Below are positions 43,086 to 52,600 of a stretch of DNA of 64,000 nt, one piece after another. The stretch is taken from contig CAWEBZ010000009.1 of assembly GCA_963807425.1 (NCBI GenBank), forward strand, positions 80,097-144,096, in the 5' to 3' direction. The first letter of the stretch is position 1; every line of letters starts with the position of its first letter. Origin of the DNA: VRUE01 sp963807425. Lineage in GTDB: Bacteria; Actinomycetota; Thermoleophilia; Solirubrobacterales; 70-9. The translations under genes were made by a program, and so were the position numbers. The notes below the pieces were generated by a model. It ran no database searches and was not told where the DNA came from. It saw only the letters and a list, made by a program, of their open reading frames with translations.

Positions 43086-45917
43086 CTAGCGCGATTTCTG
43101 TTTGCCGCGGCCGCGGCGCTGTTTCTTGCACGGCGCCCGCAGCTTCGGCCGCATGTTGGCCTTCTTGCCGTTCTGGCCCTTGAACCTGGCGATCGCCTTG
43201 TACTTGCGGGCGCAGAGGTTGCGTGAGTTGATCAACAGGCCCTTTTTGCCGCCCCGCATGGTGAGGACGAACTTGGAGACCGCCACGTCGGGCACCACGT
43301 CGAAGGTGGTGCGGAGCTTGCCCTTGACGCTGTCGATGCGTCCCGCCAGCTCGATCCCGACCTGGCCGCGCAGGGTCGCGACCAGGTCGGGTAGTTCGTT
43401 GTCGGAGGAGCGCAGGTAGACCGGCCCTTTCAGCGGGCCGTCGAGCAGCGGGGTCTCCGCCGTCGCGTGGCCGTAGATCGAGTCCTTGGGACAGTCGTGG
43501 GCGGCGAACTGCACCCGCGTGCAGATGTCGGCGAGGCTGCCCTGTTCGAGGATCAGCGCCTTCGGCAGGGTGACCGCGGCGCGGCCGATGTTGGCGTCAC
43601 CCTCGCGGGCGAGCAGGACCGCCCGCAGCTTCGGGATCTTGGCGCGGCGGGTGCCGCCGAAGAGGCGGATGAAGAGTTTCGGTTTGAAGCCGAGCGCGTC
43701 GCAGTCTTTGACCTGGAAGGGCACGGAGACCGGCAGGGCGCTGAAGGCAGCGGGGTCGAGCGGGTTGGCACCGCCGCCACGCAGGACCCCGGAGACCGCC
43801 TTCGGGTCGCAGTTGGTCGGGTTGATCGAGAATTTCGGGCGGTTGACCTTGACCGCCACCGAGCGGATGTCGAGCGTGGCGCCGCCGAAGACATGCGGGA
43901 TCGCATCGGAGACCGCGTGGATCTGCGCCGTCGCCGGATCGACGAACAGAGCCACCCTCACCACGACCGAGCCGAGATCGAACGGCCCGGCCGTGGCGGG
44001 GGTGATCACTACCAGGGAGAGAGGGGCACCTTGGTAGGGACCTGCGAGAAAGGCCTTTCCTGCGATCTGAAGCGGGGTTGGGCCCGTGCCTGCCGCCACC
44101 TCGGCGCTGCCGATCAGGCTCGAGTCGGGGCAGCTGGAGGAGGCGGCCTCAGCCGCGCCGCTGTTCGCCGCTGCCTCAGCGATCGCGCTCTCGGGGCAGT
44201 AGCGGACGCCGGCCAGCTTCGCCGTCTGTCCCGGTGGCAGGAACACGTCGACACCCTTCAGCTCCTGGTTGCCGTCGGAGCGGGCGATCTCGACCTCGAA
44301 GTGGGTGTGGGCGCCGCCTTTCGGGTTCGTCGTCTTGGCGCCGAACCCGAGCGCGAAGGGACGGGCGGCCAGGGTTTGCGCGCAGGCGCCACCCCCCGGC
44401 GCCGAGGTCAGGGTGAAGGAAGCGCTCGGCTGAGCGGGAGGGTTGCCCGACCACGGCGCCATCAGCGTCGTCGTCGCGTTCGGCCCGCAGGTCGGCGGGC
44501 TGGTCAGCGGCGCTCTCGGGCCGCCGTCGATCTGGACCCGGAAGGAGCTGAACGGCACCTGCGGGTTGTCGCTGAAGACCGCCGTCAGCCGCCCGGTCTG
44601 GGGATCGGCGACGACGTTGCCAATCAGCCGCACCGAGATGTCGTAGCGGGCAGACTCGGCGACCACGAAGATCCGGTAGAGCTGGCCGGAGGCGGGGTCG
44701 CGGTTCAGCTGTTTGCCGAGGTAGACGGTGCCGGTCAGCGAGCCATCGGGGAGCGGGGGCGTGTCGATCGCCACCGTGCCGATCCTCGAAGCCGCCGGGC
44801 AGGCGACCGGGTCCCTACTGCCCTTGTGAAGCTGTTCATCGGTGCAGGCTTGAAGCCCGTTCGCCGCCGACGGGTTCAGGCCCATGCCCTGAGGCAGGGA
44901 GACCCGGGCGGTCCTCAAGTTGGAGTTGGCGCGGTTCGCGCCGCCGAGGATGTGGGGCAGGTTGACGTTGACCAGGGCGCCCGTGGGGGAATCGGTTTGC
45001 GCCGTTTCTGGCTCGGCCCCGATCGATGGGTCGAAGGGAATCCCCGCGCAATCTTCGGGCTTTTCGCCCGGTGGCAGCGGCGATTCGATGAAGGGCGAGC
45101 CGCTGGGGAAGACCGGGTCCGGTTCCTCGTAGGAATCGGCCCGCAGGAAGGTCGAATAGACCTGCTCGAAGCCAGGCGCTTCGGGGTCAAAGCAGGTGCT
45201 CGGCGTGGTGATGAAGGTGCCGTCGCCGGCCCGCCCGTTGAAGACCAGACGGTTTTTCGCGATCCGCGCCGCCTCGAGCCCGGGGATGCCGCCGAGTTCG
45301 AGTTTGGCGACGTTGATCGTGAAGTGCTCGTGATAGTCCCCCTCCCAGGCGATGCCGGCTTCGAGGAAGATGTCGTTGTTGAGGATGCTGAGGCCGAAGC
45401 GGGCCGGCTGGCCCTGGAGCGGAACCAAGTTGTAGACGGGGGCAGGCGGGATCGCCACGCTGAGGCCGGTGAGCGGATTGGTTGCCGTCACCGCGCTGGT
45501 GCCGACCTGCGTGGTGGGCCCGCAGGTCGTGCCCGGGCTCTGGCCGGGGCCGAGTTCGCACTGGTCGGTCGCCTGGGGATTGACGCTAAGCCCGACCGGC
45601 AGGTCGACCCGGACAGTCTTCAAGTTGCCGACTGGGATTTCCCCTAGCGGCGGACCAGCTTCTTTCTTGATGATGAACTGGGTGAAGCCGACCGGGGGAT
45701 GGCCGGCACCCAGCTTGTAGAACTGGCTTTTGGTGTCGACCGAGCATTCGGGCAGGTCCGAGGTGCAGGTCCCCGCCTGCCAGCCGTCGGTCGCTTTGGG
45801 CGGGTCGCTCTGCGGAGCGATGATGTCGGCGGCGACCGCCGGCGACGCGCCGATGCTCAATAGAAGCATCGCGCCAATGGCGGCAATCGAACCGCGAACC
45901 CCTGCTCCCACGCCCAT
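43086..45917 (-). CDS. Large exported protein of unknown function
   Basis: 943 residues. ATG 45917 has a good GGAAGGAGAA Shine-Dalgarno on the coding strand. A signal peptide covers about residues 1-29 (cleavage after SPAVAA). The body is beta-rich and repeatedly mentions PxxTCxP-type cysteines (TDQCELGPGQSPGTTCGP, then STCFDPEAPGFEQVY), Asn/Pro/Thr-rich turns and TVYLGKQLNRDPASGQLYRI. The C-terminus is strongly basic (KNGKKANMRPKLRAPCKKQR), possibly binding the anionic cell envelope. Sequences of this kind recur in Solirubrobacterales, but I do not recognise a named domain. It diverges from a winged-helix regulator. Confidence 0.75.
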   Translation of the reverse strand: MGVGAGVRGSIAAIGAMLLLSIGASPAVAADIIAPQSDPPKATDGWQAGTCTSDLPECSVDTKSQFYKLGAGHPPVGFTQFIIKKEAGPPLGEIPVGNLKTVRVDLPVGLSVNPQATDQCELGPGQSPGTTCGPTTQVGTSAVTATNPLTGLSVAIPPAPVYNLVPLQGQPARFGLSILNNDIFLEAGIAWEGDYHEHFTINVAKLELGGIPGLEAARIAKNRLVFNGRAGDGTFITTPSTCFDPEAPGFEQVYSTFLRADSYEEPDPVFPSGSPFIESPLPPGEKPEDCAGIPFDPSIGAEPETAQTDSPTGALVNVNLPHILGGANRANSNLRTARVSLPQGMGLNPSAANGLQACTDEQLHKGSRDPVACPAASRIGTVAIDTPPLPDGSLTGTVYLGKQLNRDPASGQLYRIFVVAESARYDISVRLIGNVVADPQTGRLTAVFSDNPQVPFSSFRVQIDGGPRAPLTSPPTCGPNATTTLMAPWSGNPPAQPSASFTLTSAPGGGACAQTLAARPFALGFGAKTTNPKGGAHTHFEVEIARSDGNQELKGVDVFLPPGQTAKLAGVRYCPESAIAEAAANSGAAEAASSSCPDSSLIGSAEVAAGTGPTPLQIAGKAFLAGPYQGAPLSLVVITPATAGPFDLGSVVVRVALFVDPATAQIHAVSDAIPHVFGGATLDIRSVAVKVNRPKFSINPTNCDPKAVSGVLRGGGANPLDPAAFSALPVSVPFQVKDCDALGFKPKLFIRLFGGTRRAKIPKLRAVLLAREGDANIGRAAVTLPKALILEQGSLADICTRVQFAAHDCPKDSIYGHATAETPLLDGPLKGPVYLRSSDNELPDLVATLRGQVGIELAGRIDSVKGKLRTTFDVVPDVAVSKFVLTMRGGKKGLLINSRNLCARKYKAIARFKGQNGKKANMRPKLRAPCKKQRRGRGKQKSR

Positions 45918-45962
45918 CTAGTTCTCCTTCCAGAGCAACTTCTTAAAAGTTATCTGGTCTTC

Positions 45963-45978
45963 TACCCGTTATTGGGTA
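45963..45978. promoter_or_regulatory. TACCC-N6-GGGTA inverted repeat, candidate operator
   Basis: A perfect 5-bp inverted repeat around GTTATT, within an AT-rich gap of about 100 bases between the 943-residue secreted gene and the winged-helix regulator gene. It lies near the midpoint, so it could be shared by the two divergent promoters and bound by the regulator. Confidence 0.45.
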
Positions 45979-46028
45979 TTTAAACTATTATTTTTAGGTA
46001 TCGATCAATCAACAAAATGGAGGACCTC

Positions 46029-46367
46029 GTGAACTGGCAGCTACTCGCTCGGGCCAATACCCATCCGCTTCGGATCTCAATCCTCGAAGTCCTGGCCCTG
46101 GACGGGGGCCGCACCCTCTCCCCCAGCGACCTCAGCTACGAGCTGGACGTGCCGCTGAGCAACGTCAACTACCACGTGACCGAGCTGGCGCGGACGGGGC
46201 TGCTGGAGCTTGTCGGCGAACGCCGCGTGCGCGGCGCGACCGAGCACTTCTACCGGGTGGCCAAAGGCCCGGATCCGGCGACGGTGCGCGAGGTTCGCAA
46301 AGGCCGCAGGCGGAAGAAGCGGACGGGCAGGCTGGGGCCAGCGGCGGGCGCAGCCCGAGCCGGCTAG
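46029..46367 (+). CDS. Winged-helix (ArsR-like) transcriptional regulator
   Basis: 112 residues from GTG 46029, preferred over ATG 46017 because GGAGG (46019-46023) sits five bases before the GTG. Residues about 10-75 are an ArsR-type winged helix: LLARANTHPLRISILEVLAL, then SDLSYELDVPLSNVNYHVTE and LARTGLLELVGERRVRGATEHF as the wing. There are no metal-binding Cys residues typical of metal-responsive ArsR. The C-terminal 25 residues are basic and low complexity. It likely controls the divergent secreted gene. Its stop overlaps the following minus-strand gene by four bases. Confidence 0.83.
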   Translation: MNWQLLARANTHPLRISILEVLALDGGRTLSPSDLSYELDVPLSNVNYHVTELARTGLLELVGERRVRGATEHFYRVAKGPDPATVREVRKGRRRKKRTGRLGPAAGAARAG

Positions 46368-47041
46368 CGGACCGGCCACTCGGCGACCGGCGGCGGTCCG
46401 TTCGAACAGCGATCGGTTGCGAGCTCCGGGGCGCAGACGGTCCGCGCCCGCCATCTTTCCCCGTACGCCTTCACGAACTCGCTGAATGCTTCCTGCATCT
46501 CGCTTTCTCCGTCGGCCCCCCGCATGATCCTGCGCTGAATCGCAGTGGAGATCAGTTGAAGCTCAACTCGTTCGAAGACATCGCGCTGCGTGAGATGGGA
46601 TTCCTCGAGGAACTCGTGGTATCCAGCCTTGCTTTTGAAAGCCTGCCTTATGAGCCGTGCTCGTTCGCGTACAACCTGACGAGGGGTGACGAAGATCCCC
46701 ATCTCGCTCGCCTGTCCCCTAATCCAGACCCCGTCGAGCAGTTCTCCGAAAGCGAATCGCTCGAGCTCTGCGTATGGCTCGCCTCCGGGCTTCGGGATGG
46801 AGTCGAGACCAGCCGTGGCAGCCCGCTGCACCATCGACCGCTTGAGCTCGGCCCTGGTGATCCTGCCAAGGCTGACAGGCACATCGGAGACCACCGCGAC
46901 CGTGTTCTCCGGCAGCTTCTCGGGAAGAAGCGTGGCGGCTGGGCTCTGTGCGTCCCACCCCACGACCACGAGCACCATGATCCCTATGACGCTCCCGGCG
47001 ATTCGAGGCATACAGAAATAATGGAGCAGAAAGCGTCCCAT
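46364..47041 (-). CDS. Exported SurA_N-type protein without PPIase domain
   Basis: 225 residues from ATG 47041; ATG 47011 is an equally possible start. A signal segment MPRIAGSVIGIMVLVVVGWD is followed by VVSDVPVSLGRITRAELKRS, and then GIFVTPRQVVRERARLIRQA and VFERVELQLISTAIQRRIM, the helical SurA N-terminal chaperone pattern. No parvulin (rotamase) domain follows, so it is a stand-alone chaperone module or a truncated SurA. Lower GC than the flanking core genes. It follows the small secreted genes on the same strand and may help fold them. Confidence 0.65.
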   Translation of the reverse strand: MGRFLLHYFCMPRIAGSVIGIMVLVVVGWDAQSPAATLLPEKLPENTVAVVSDVPVSLGRITRAELKRSMVQRAATAGLDSIPKPGGEPYAELERFAFGELLDGVWIRGQASEMGIFVTPRQVVRERARLIRQAFKSKAGYHEFLEESHLTQRDVFERVELQLISTAIQRRIMRGADGESEMQEAFSEFVKAYGERWRARTVCAPELATDRCSNGPPPVAEWPVR

Positions 47042-47099
47042 TCGTCGCGATCCTTGCTCACACTTCAACGTCAAAATTCGAAACAAGCTCGCGCCTCGG

Positions 47100-47624
47100 C
47101 TATCCCGTGCCGCTCGACGAAACATCCGACGTGAGGCGGTCATTCGATGGCAACCGTCCTCGCAAGGTCGGCGGATCTGTGCTCGCGTCATAGAGCTTCG
47201 GTCCGGAGGCGTCGCGGTCGACGGCGATAGTCTTAAGAAGAGGGGATCCCACACCGGAGCAAAATTTGCCCTTTGCGGAGGGCTTTGGTCTAGACGGCAC
47301 CATGAACGCGGTGATATAGGTCCCATCTGCCCGTCCCACGACTTGGATCCGGCCGTACCGTGGCTCGGTCTCTATATCCAGACAATAGCCCGCCTGACTG
47401 TAAATTTGGACATGATCATTGCTGGGAATGGAGAACACTTTCCATCTGACAGGGCGCATATGAGCTCGGTCCGCCTCCGTTAGAGGGCTCATTGCAGTGT
47501 CTCTCAGTATCTCTTCCCGAGGGCGTTTTTCAGCTTGCACATTCAAAGCATCTGAGCCGCACCCTGATGCAGCCAGTCCCGCAGCGGCGGCACCAACTAG
47601 CGCTGTCAGAAAACGGTGTTTCAT
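47100..47624 (-). CDS. Putative lipoprotein of the low-GC secreted array
   Basis: 174 residues from ATG 47624 (MKHRFLTALVGAAAAGLAAS then GCGSD); an ATG at 47654 adds 10 residues. A lipobox LAASGC marks the lipidated Cys. The mature part has PVRWKVFSIPSNDHVQIYSQ, GYCLDIETEPRYGRIQVVGR, and ends GPKLYDASTDPPTLRGRLPS. The C-terminal 110 residues are clearly homologous to the C-terminal part of the neighbour at 47665, so they are paralogues. No known domain recognised. In this array an immunity or inhibitor role is possible but untested. Confidence 0.7.
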   Translation of the reverse strand: MKHRFLTALVGAAAAGLAASGCGSDALNVQAEKRPREEILRDTAMSPLTEADRAHMRPVRWKVFSIPSNDHVQIYSQAGYCLDIETEPRYGRIQVVGRADGTYITAFMVPSRPKPSAKGKFCSGVGSPLLKTIAVDRDASGPKLYDASTDPPTLRGRLPSNDRLTSDVSSSGTG

Positions 47625-47664
47625 ACCGCGCCGTGGCCGGTGACCAGTGAGCATGACCTACGGG

Positions 47665-48264
47665 CTACCCATCAGGCAACCGCCCACGAAAGGTCGGCGG
47701 GTTCGTGCTGGCGTCATACAGCTTCGGCCCGAGACGATCAGGGTCGATTGCAATGGTTCTAAAGAGCGAGTACCCGATGCCGAGGCACGGGTCCCCCACT
47801 TTAGGTTTCGGTCTTGACCGCACCATAAATGTCCTGATGTAGGTGCCGTCAGCGCGTCCCATGACCTGGATCCGGCCGTACCTTGGTTGAGATTCCAGAT
47901 TCTCGCAATAGCCTGCTGAACTGATGATTCTGACCTGATCGCCATCTGGAAAGGAGTCCACTTCCCAGCGGACAGGACGCGTTCGAGTTGGATCAATCTT
48001 TCTCATGGAACTCTTCTCGGCTTGCTCATTCGAAGTACCCGAGCCACATCCCGATATCGCCAACCCTGCCGCAACGGCAACTACCAGCGCTGTCAATGTT
48101 GCGTCTAGTTTGCCACAGTAGTTCCCAGCGCGAGCAAAACTAAAGTGAGGCTTCCACCGCCTTGCGTCTGCCTGAACTGCGAACGCCGAGAGGGCTATAA
48201 GCGTGAGACCCCACACCGCACCCCACCGATGAGCTGACCGAATATGCAGCCTCGTGGTACCCAT
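47665..48264 (-). CDS. Mosaic secreted protein, fused from two neighbours
   Basis: 199 residues from ATG 48264. The first about 55 residues (RWGAVWGLTLIALSAFAVQA, then FSFARAGNYCGKLDA) are those of the 48984 gene. From about residue 58 on it is the 47100 lipoprotein without its start: TALVVAVAAGLAISGCGSGT, then RPVRWEVDSFPDGDQ and YGRIQVMGRADGTYI. The protein thus has a cleavable-looking signal and an internal lipobox-like segment 60 residues later. The junction at about 48095-48104 is sharp at the DNA level. It may be a functional new gene or a broken product of recombination. Confidence 0.7.
   Translation of the reverse strand: MGTTRLHIRSAHRWGAVWGLTLIALSAFAVQADARRWKPHFSFARAGNYCGKLDATLTALVVAVAAGLAISGCGSGTSNEQAEKSSMRKIDPTRTRPVRWEVDSFPDGDQVRIISSAGYCENLESQPRYGRIQVMGRADGTYIRTFMVRSRPKPKVGDPCLGIGYSLFRTIAIDPDRLGPKLYDASTNPPTFRGRLPDG
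48104..48250. repeat. 147-bp repeat, copy A (homologous to 49402-49548)
   Basis: Gapless alignment with 49402-49548 at a constant offset of 1298; long stretches such as GTTCCCAGCGCGAGCAAAAC and CCACCGA/GAGCTGACCG are identical. It codes for the transplanted N-terminal part of the mosaic gene at 47665. Confidence 0.85.
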
Positions 48265-48272
48265 GGCGTGCA

Positions 48273-48821
48273 CTATCGGGGCCGCACAACGAATTCTCGC
48301 GTAACTGAGGGCAAATCTGGTTCTCGACTGCCTTCAGGCCAATTCCCAATCGACTTCACGATCCGGTACTGACCTGGAGCTGCACTGGGCGAAATGCTCA
48401 AGCTAAAGCACCTTCCCCGGCCTCCGCTAAGACGGGGAGCCGAGGGCCGCGTCCAACCAACACTTTTTGGGCCTATCCAGCGCCAGTCTGCGCCGGTCCA
48501 TTTCTCAATTACGTATTCCGGAAAATCGGCCACAGTTTCCGTGCCAATATTTTCAGTACGCGCATAGACAACTGTCCCAGGCCGATAGGATGCGTGCCGC
48601 ACACTCAACCTTACGTGAATGCCCTCGGCGAGGACCTTCAACACGACAGGGCCATTGCGATCACCTCTTGCCGAGCCTTTCGAGGCACTTGCTGCTTTGC
48701 AGTAATTTCCGGCCTTGCTGTCGTCGTACCCTGGGCCCCACGAACTCGCAGCAGCAGCTTGAGGGAACAGAAGCAACAAAGCTGTGACGTAGGAGATTTG
48801 AAACGATTTCAACTTGTACAT
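48273..48821 (-). CDS. Small secreted Ig-like protein, paralogue of 48984
   Basis: 182 residues from ATG 48821 (MYKLKSFQISYVTALLLLFP then QAAAASS as signal peptide). The mature part has VLKVLAEGIHVRLSVRHASY, GTVVYARTENIGTETVADFP and GRGRCFSLSISPSAAPGQYR, the beta pattern of small Big-type domains with an N-terminal NYC and a later RCF cysteine. It aligns over its whole length with the 48984 gene. Stop and next start overlap slightly. No enzymatic motifs; a binding role is likeliest. Confidence 0.72.
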   Translation of the reverse strand: MYKLKSFQISYVTALLLLFPQAAAASSWGPGYDDSKAGNYCKAASASKGSARGDRNGPVVLKVLAEGIHVRLSVRHASYRPGTVVYARTENIGTETVADFPEYVIEKWTGADWRWIGPKSVGWTRPSAPRLSGGRGRCFSLSISPSAAPGQYRIVKSIGNWPEGSREPDLPSVTREFVVRPR

Positions 48822-48983
48822 AGTTATGACGTCCGAGCTATGATCGAACGTGATCCCATCCCGCAAGGCTGAAACGCTCCTAGAGTCTCAGGTCGACCAA
48901 AAATTGGTCGAAGCGGTGTGAAGCACGTGATGGCCCATATCATTTCAACAAACCTACCGTGATGGAGGCTCGTAACAGCGAGC

Positions 48984-49568
48984 TTACCCGTTGGACTGCG
49001 TCTGCACCTCAAAGGATCGGTACAGGACGAGCCCTTCGGAGACATCACCCAGAGCGTACTCAACACTCTTCACAATTCGGTACTCGCCAGGAGAGGCGTG
49101 AATAGGCACATCAAAGCTAAAGCATCGAGCGCGGCCCCCACTAAGAAGAGGTGCCGGCGATCTAGGCCAGCCAACATGATTTGGTCCAACTCGGCGCCAT
49201 CCTGACTCAGAACGTAGTTGAATCTCATATTCAGGCAAATCGTAGGCAAGCTCCGTGCCAATATTTTCAGTTCGAGCATAGACCGTCGCTCCCTGACGAT
49301 AAACATGGCGTCTGGTACTCAGCCTTGCATAACGCCCGTTAGCGAGCACTTTCAGGGAAACCGCGCCATCTCGATTACCCCTGACACTCCTCATTCTTGT
49401 ATCTAGATTGCCGCAGTAGTTCCCAGCGCGAGCAAAACTAAAGCGAGGCTCCCACGGCCTGGCGTCTGCCTGAACCGCGAACGCCGAGACGGCAATAAGC
49501 ATGAGCCCCCACACTGCACCCCACCGAAGAGCTGACCGAGGATGCGGCTTTGAGATTACGGCGGTCAC
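48984..49568 (-). CDS. Small secreted Ig-like protein directly downstream of the giant protease gene
   Basis: 194 residues from GTG 49568; TTG 49604 would add 12 residues. Signal peptide ends about AFAVQADA. The mature part has the same elements as its 48273 paralogue: NYCGNLDTRMRSVRGNRDGA, ATVYARTENIGTELAYDLPE, GRARCFSFDVPIHASPGEYR. Two cysteines could form one disulfide. It starts only 42 bases after the stop of the 1969-residue protease gene on the same strand, so they may be co-transcribed. GC content is visibly lower than in core genes. Confidence 0.72.
   Translation of the reverse strand: MTAVISKPHPRSALRWGAVWGLMLIAVSAFAVQADARPWEPRFSFARAGNYCGNLDTRMRSVRGNRDGAVSLKVLANGRYARLSTRRHVYRQGATVYARTENIGTELAYDLPEYEIQLRSESGWRRVGPNHVGWPRSPAPLLSGGRARCFSFDVPIHASPGEYRIVKSVEYALGDVSEGLVLYRSFEVQTQSNG
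49402..49548. repeat. 147-bp repeat, copy B (homologous to 48104-48250)
   Basis: Lies inside the 48984 gene, spanning its signal peptide and the NYC region. Differences to copy A are scattered single bases, consistent with divergence after a duplication rather than a very recent copy. Confidence 0.85.
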
Positions 49569-49610
49569 TATCCTAACCTTGGCATTTCTTTTCCAATTAG
49601 TCAAGATATC

Positions 49611-52600
49611 TTAAGGATTTCGGGTCATGAGATTGAGGTCTCCCATACCAGGCGCCTTCAGGGCTCCCGGCGCTCCTGCAATTCCCGGAAGAGAGAGAAG
49701 TGGCATGTAGCAGAATTCTTTTTTACTCCCTGCACTGACTAGACCCACCGCCTTATGGGTACCTTCGATCCATACTGGCCCCCCACTGTCTCCGACCCTT
49801 GAGTCTGCTTTCACACACACCACCCAATGGCTCTGAGCGGGTACATCTATGTATTCCGGCGGGGGAAAGCCAAACCTGACCACCTCTGGCCTATATGCGA
49901 CGGGCCCACATACGACCGCGTTGGATCTCTGACCCGAAAAGCACACAAGGGTGCCGAGCGGGGGACTCTTAACGGCTGAATGTACGTCAGTAAGCACGTC
50001 GTTTTTGTCAATGATCTGGCGAGGAGCTAGCCAAGGATCCTGAACCCAAATGGCGGCGGAGTCCGTGTTGTAGCCAGCAGCATTGTGGCCTTCAGCGCCT
50101 CCAGGATATTCGTAGCCCGTCCTCTTCGTCGCGCCAAATTTTCTCCTAATGTACGACGAGTCTTCTAGTTCGTGATTTCGACGTTCCACAATATCCGCAG
50201 GGAAGAAACAGTGAGCAACATCCAATAGAAAGATCCGGTGAACTGGCTGACCATTGCTTGCTTTCTCCCCATTTTCCCATGCTCCATACCCAGCCGTACA
50301 ACCGGCATAGCCAAAATATTCGTTGGTGATGAAGTCTCCTCCGAGTACGCTACCTTCGACGCGTTCTCTGCTTCTTGGACTCGGTGGTGTCACACCTTCC
50401 CCTGCTGTGACCTGATCGATGGGTGTGGGTTCATAGATGATGGAGAGGGGCTGAGCACCAAGCTGGCCGGTCAAGTAGCTCGATACGGCTGACGGGTCCG
50501 TCGCGCCAACTATGACCTTGTTGATTTTCACGTCGCTTGTCACTCGGGTAACGGTTTGAAGACTTTCCGTTACGTTGCGCACATTGCTTTCGAGAGTCTC
50601 AAGCTGAGCAAGCGAGTGCCCAGGCGAGCTTGGGAACGGCGCAACCCGATCGGCTCCGACGAGCCCGCCATTCGCAATAAGGTTCGCCACCGCCCCATTC
50701 TGTTCGCCCGTGAACCCAACGTGGATCACCCCTCCCTCCCTTTCGTCCACGTAGTAGCCGGCATATGTCGAAGGAGCGGTCGAGGCGGCCCAAACGGGGA
50801 GAACCTCCGCCGCCTGAGCGTAGTCGGCAATCCGATCTTCCAGCTCTGCCACTTCGGGGTTTCGCAGCGGCGCGCCCCACCGCTCCATCGACGCTCGTGC
50901 CACGGGTGCCCCGGCCCACCAATCGCCGATCGTGTCGAAGATCCTTTCGTGGAGCTCGATCTCGTCGGCGACAGGATCGAGGTCGATGTCGAGGCCGTGC
51001 TCTTCGCGGAACTGGAGAACCTGCGCGAATCTCGGAGGAATAGGCGCTCCGGGGGTTAGTGGTGTCGGCTCGGGAATGTTCACCCAGAAGCGCCGGCTCG
51101 CGGTCTGTTTCAGAGTGTCTTCGATCACGACTTCCAGATCGAGGATGCCCGGCGGGTGGTTCTCGGTACCGGTGACCCACTGGTTTGGCACCGTCACGCA
51201 CTCGGTCCCGATTTTTTCTTGATCCTGCTCGCAGGTCATTTCGTCTACCAGCACGTTGCCGGCGGTCAAGACCCGTATCAACTCGATGCCGTGCTCGGAG
51301 TGCGCCTGGACACTGAGGTTGTGGTCCCCGGGGGAAATCGGGTTCGCGGTTTCCCTTCCTTCGTAAAGGCTGCCGGCGAGAAAGTCGAAGTCCGGCGGCA
51401 CTTTCGCGTTTGAGGATTTGAGCAGCGAGCCATCGTCGCCGAAGTCGTAGGTGATGACCGGCGCTCCGGGAGGCGTCACCGTCGTGCGGCGGGGTTCGTC
51501 GGTGTAGGCGAAGTAGGTCGTTTTCGCCGAGGACGCGCCGGCCGCTTTGACCGCAACCGAACTGACCCGGCCGTAGGTGACGTTGTAGGCGATCGAGGCG
51601 GTCGTGCCATTTGCCAGCGTCACTTTTTTGAGCCGCCCGCTGGAGTCGTATTCGTATTTGGTTTCGCCCTGCGGGCCGTTGTGGGCGACCAGGTCGTCGC
51701 CCACGTGCGCGTAGGAGTGCTGGCCGGCCTCCTCGCCGTCGAGGCCCGAGACCAGGTCGTTCGAGACGTCGATCTCGACCGAGGGATCGTTTTCTTCCGT
51801 CGTCGGGACGTAGCTGGGAATCGACCACTTCTGGATGCGGTTGTTGTTCTGGTCGGCGACCCAGACACTGCCTTTCGCGCCGAGGGCGAGGCCCATCGGC
51901 CTGGCGAAGCCAAACTGCCCTGCCCCGGAGCCTTTGGCCCCGAACCTGGCGAAGTAATCACCGCTGCCGCTGAAGCGCTGAACGCGACCGTTGTTCTGGT
52001 CGGCGACCCAGACACTGCCTTTCGTGTCCGCTGCGATCGCGTTGGGCCGGTCGAACTGGCCGTTCCCAGATCCGGCGCTGCCGAACTGAAGGACGAATTC
52101 GCCTCCTTCGCTGAACTTCGATACCCGGTTGTTCTGCCACTCGGCGACAAGGACACCGCCATCGGGGGCGATGTCGATCGCGCTCGGTTCCCCAAGCTGG
52201 CCTTCGGCCGAGCCTTTGGAGGCGATTACTTTGAGGAAGGCGCCGCTTTCGTTGAACTTCTGCAGCCGGCCGTTGAGGGTGTCGGCGACCCAGATGTTGC
52301 CTTTGGCGTCGATGGCGATGCCTTCGGGGCTGCTGAACTGGCCGTTGCCGGTCCCATAGGAGCCGAACTTGCTGAGGAAACCGCCGCTTTCGTTGAACTT
52401 CTGCACGCGGTTGTTGCCCTTGTCGGCGACCCAGATGTTGCCTTTGGCGTCGATGTCGAGCGCGGTGGGTTGGTTGAACTGCCCGTTGCCCGAGCCCGCG
52501 GTGCCGAACTTGGAGACGTATTCGCCTTTTTCGTTGAACTTCTGGATGCGGTTGTTGCCCTTGTCGGCGACCCAGATGTTGCCTTTGGCATCGAGCGCGA

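Noticed and set aside
43467..45647. 726-residue plus-strand open frame inside the 943-residue secreted gene
   Set aside because: The opposite strand has a signal peptide and good ribosome site; the plus frame shows low-complexity Arg/Gly/Asp content and no domain.
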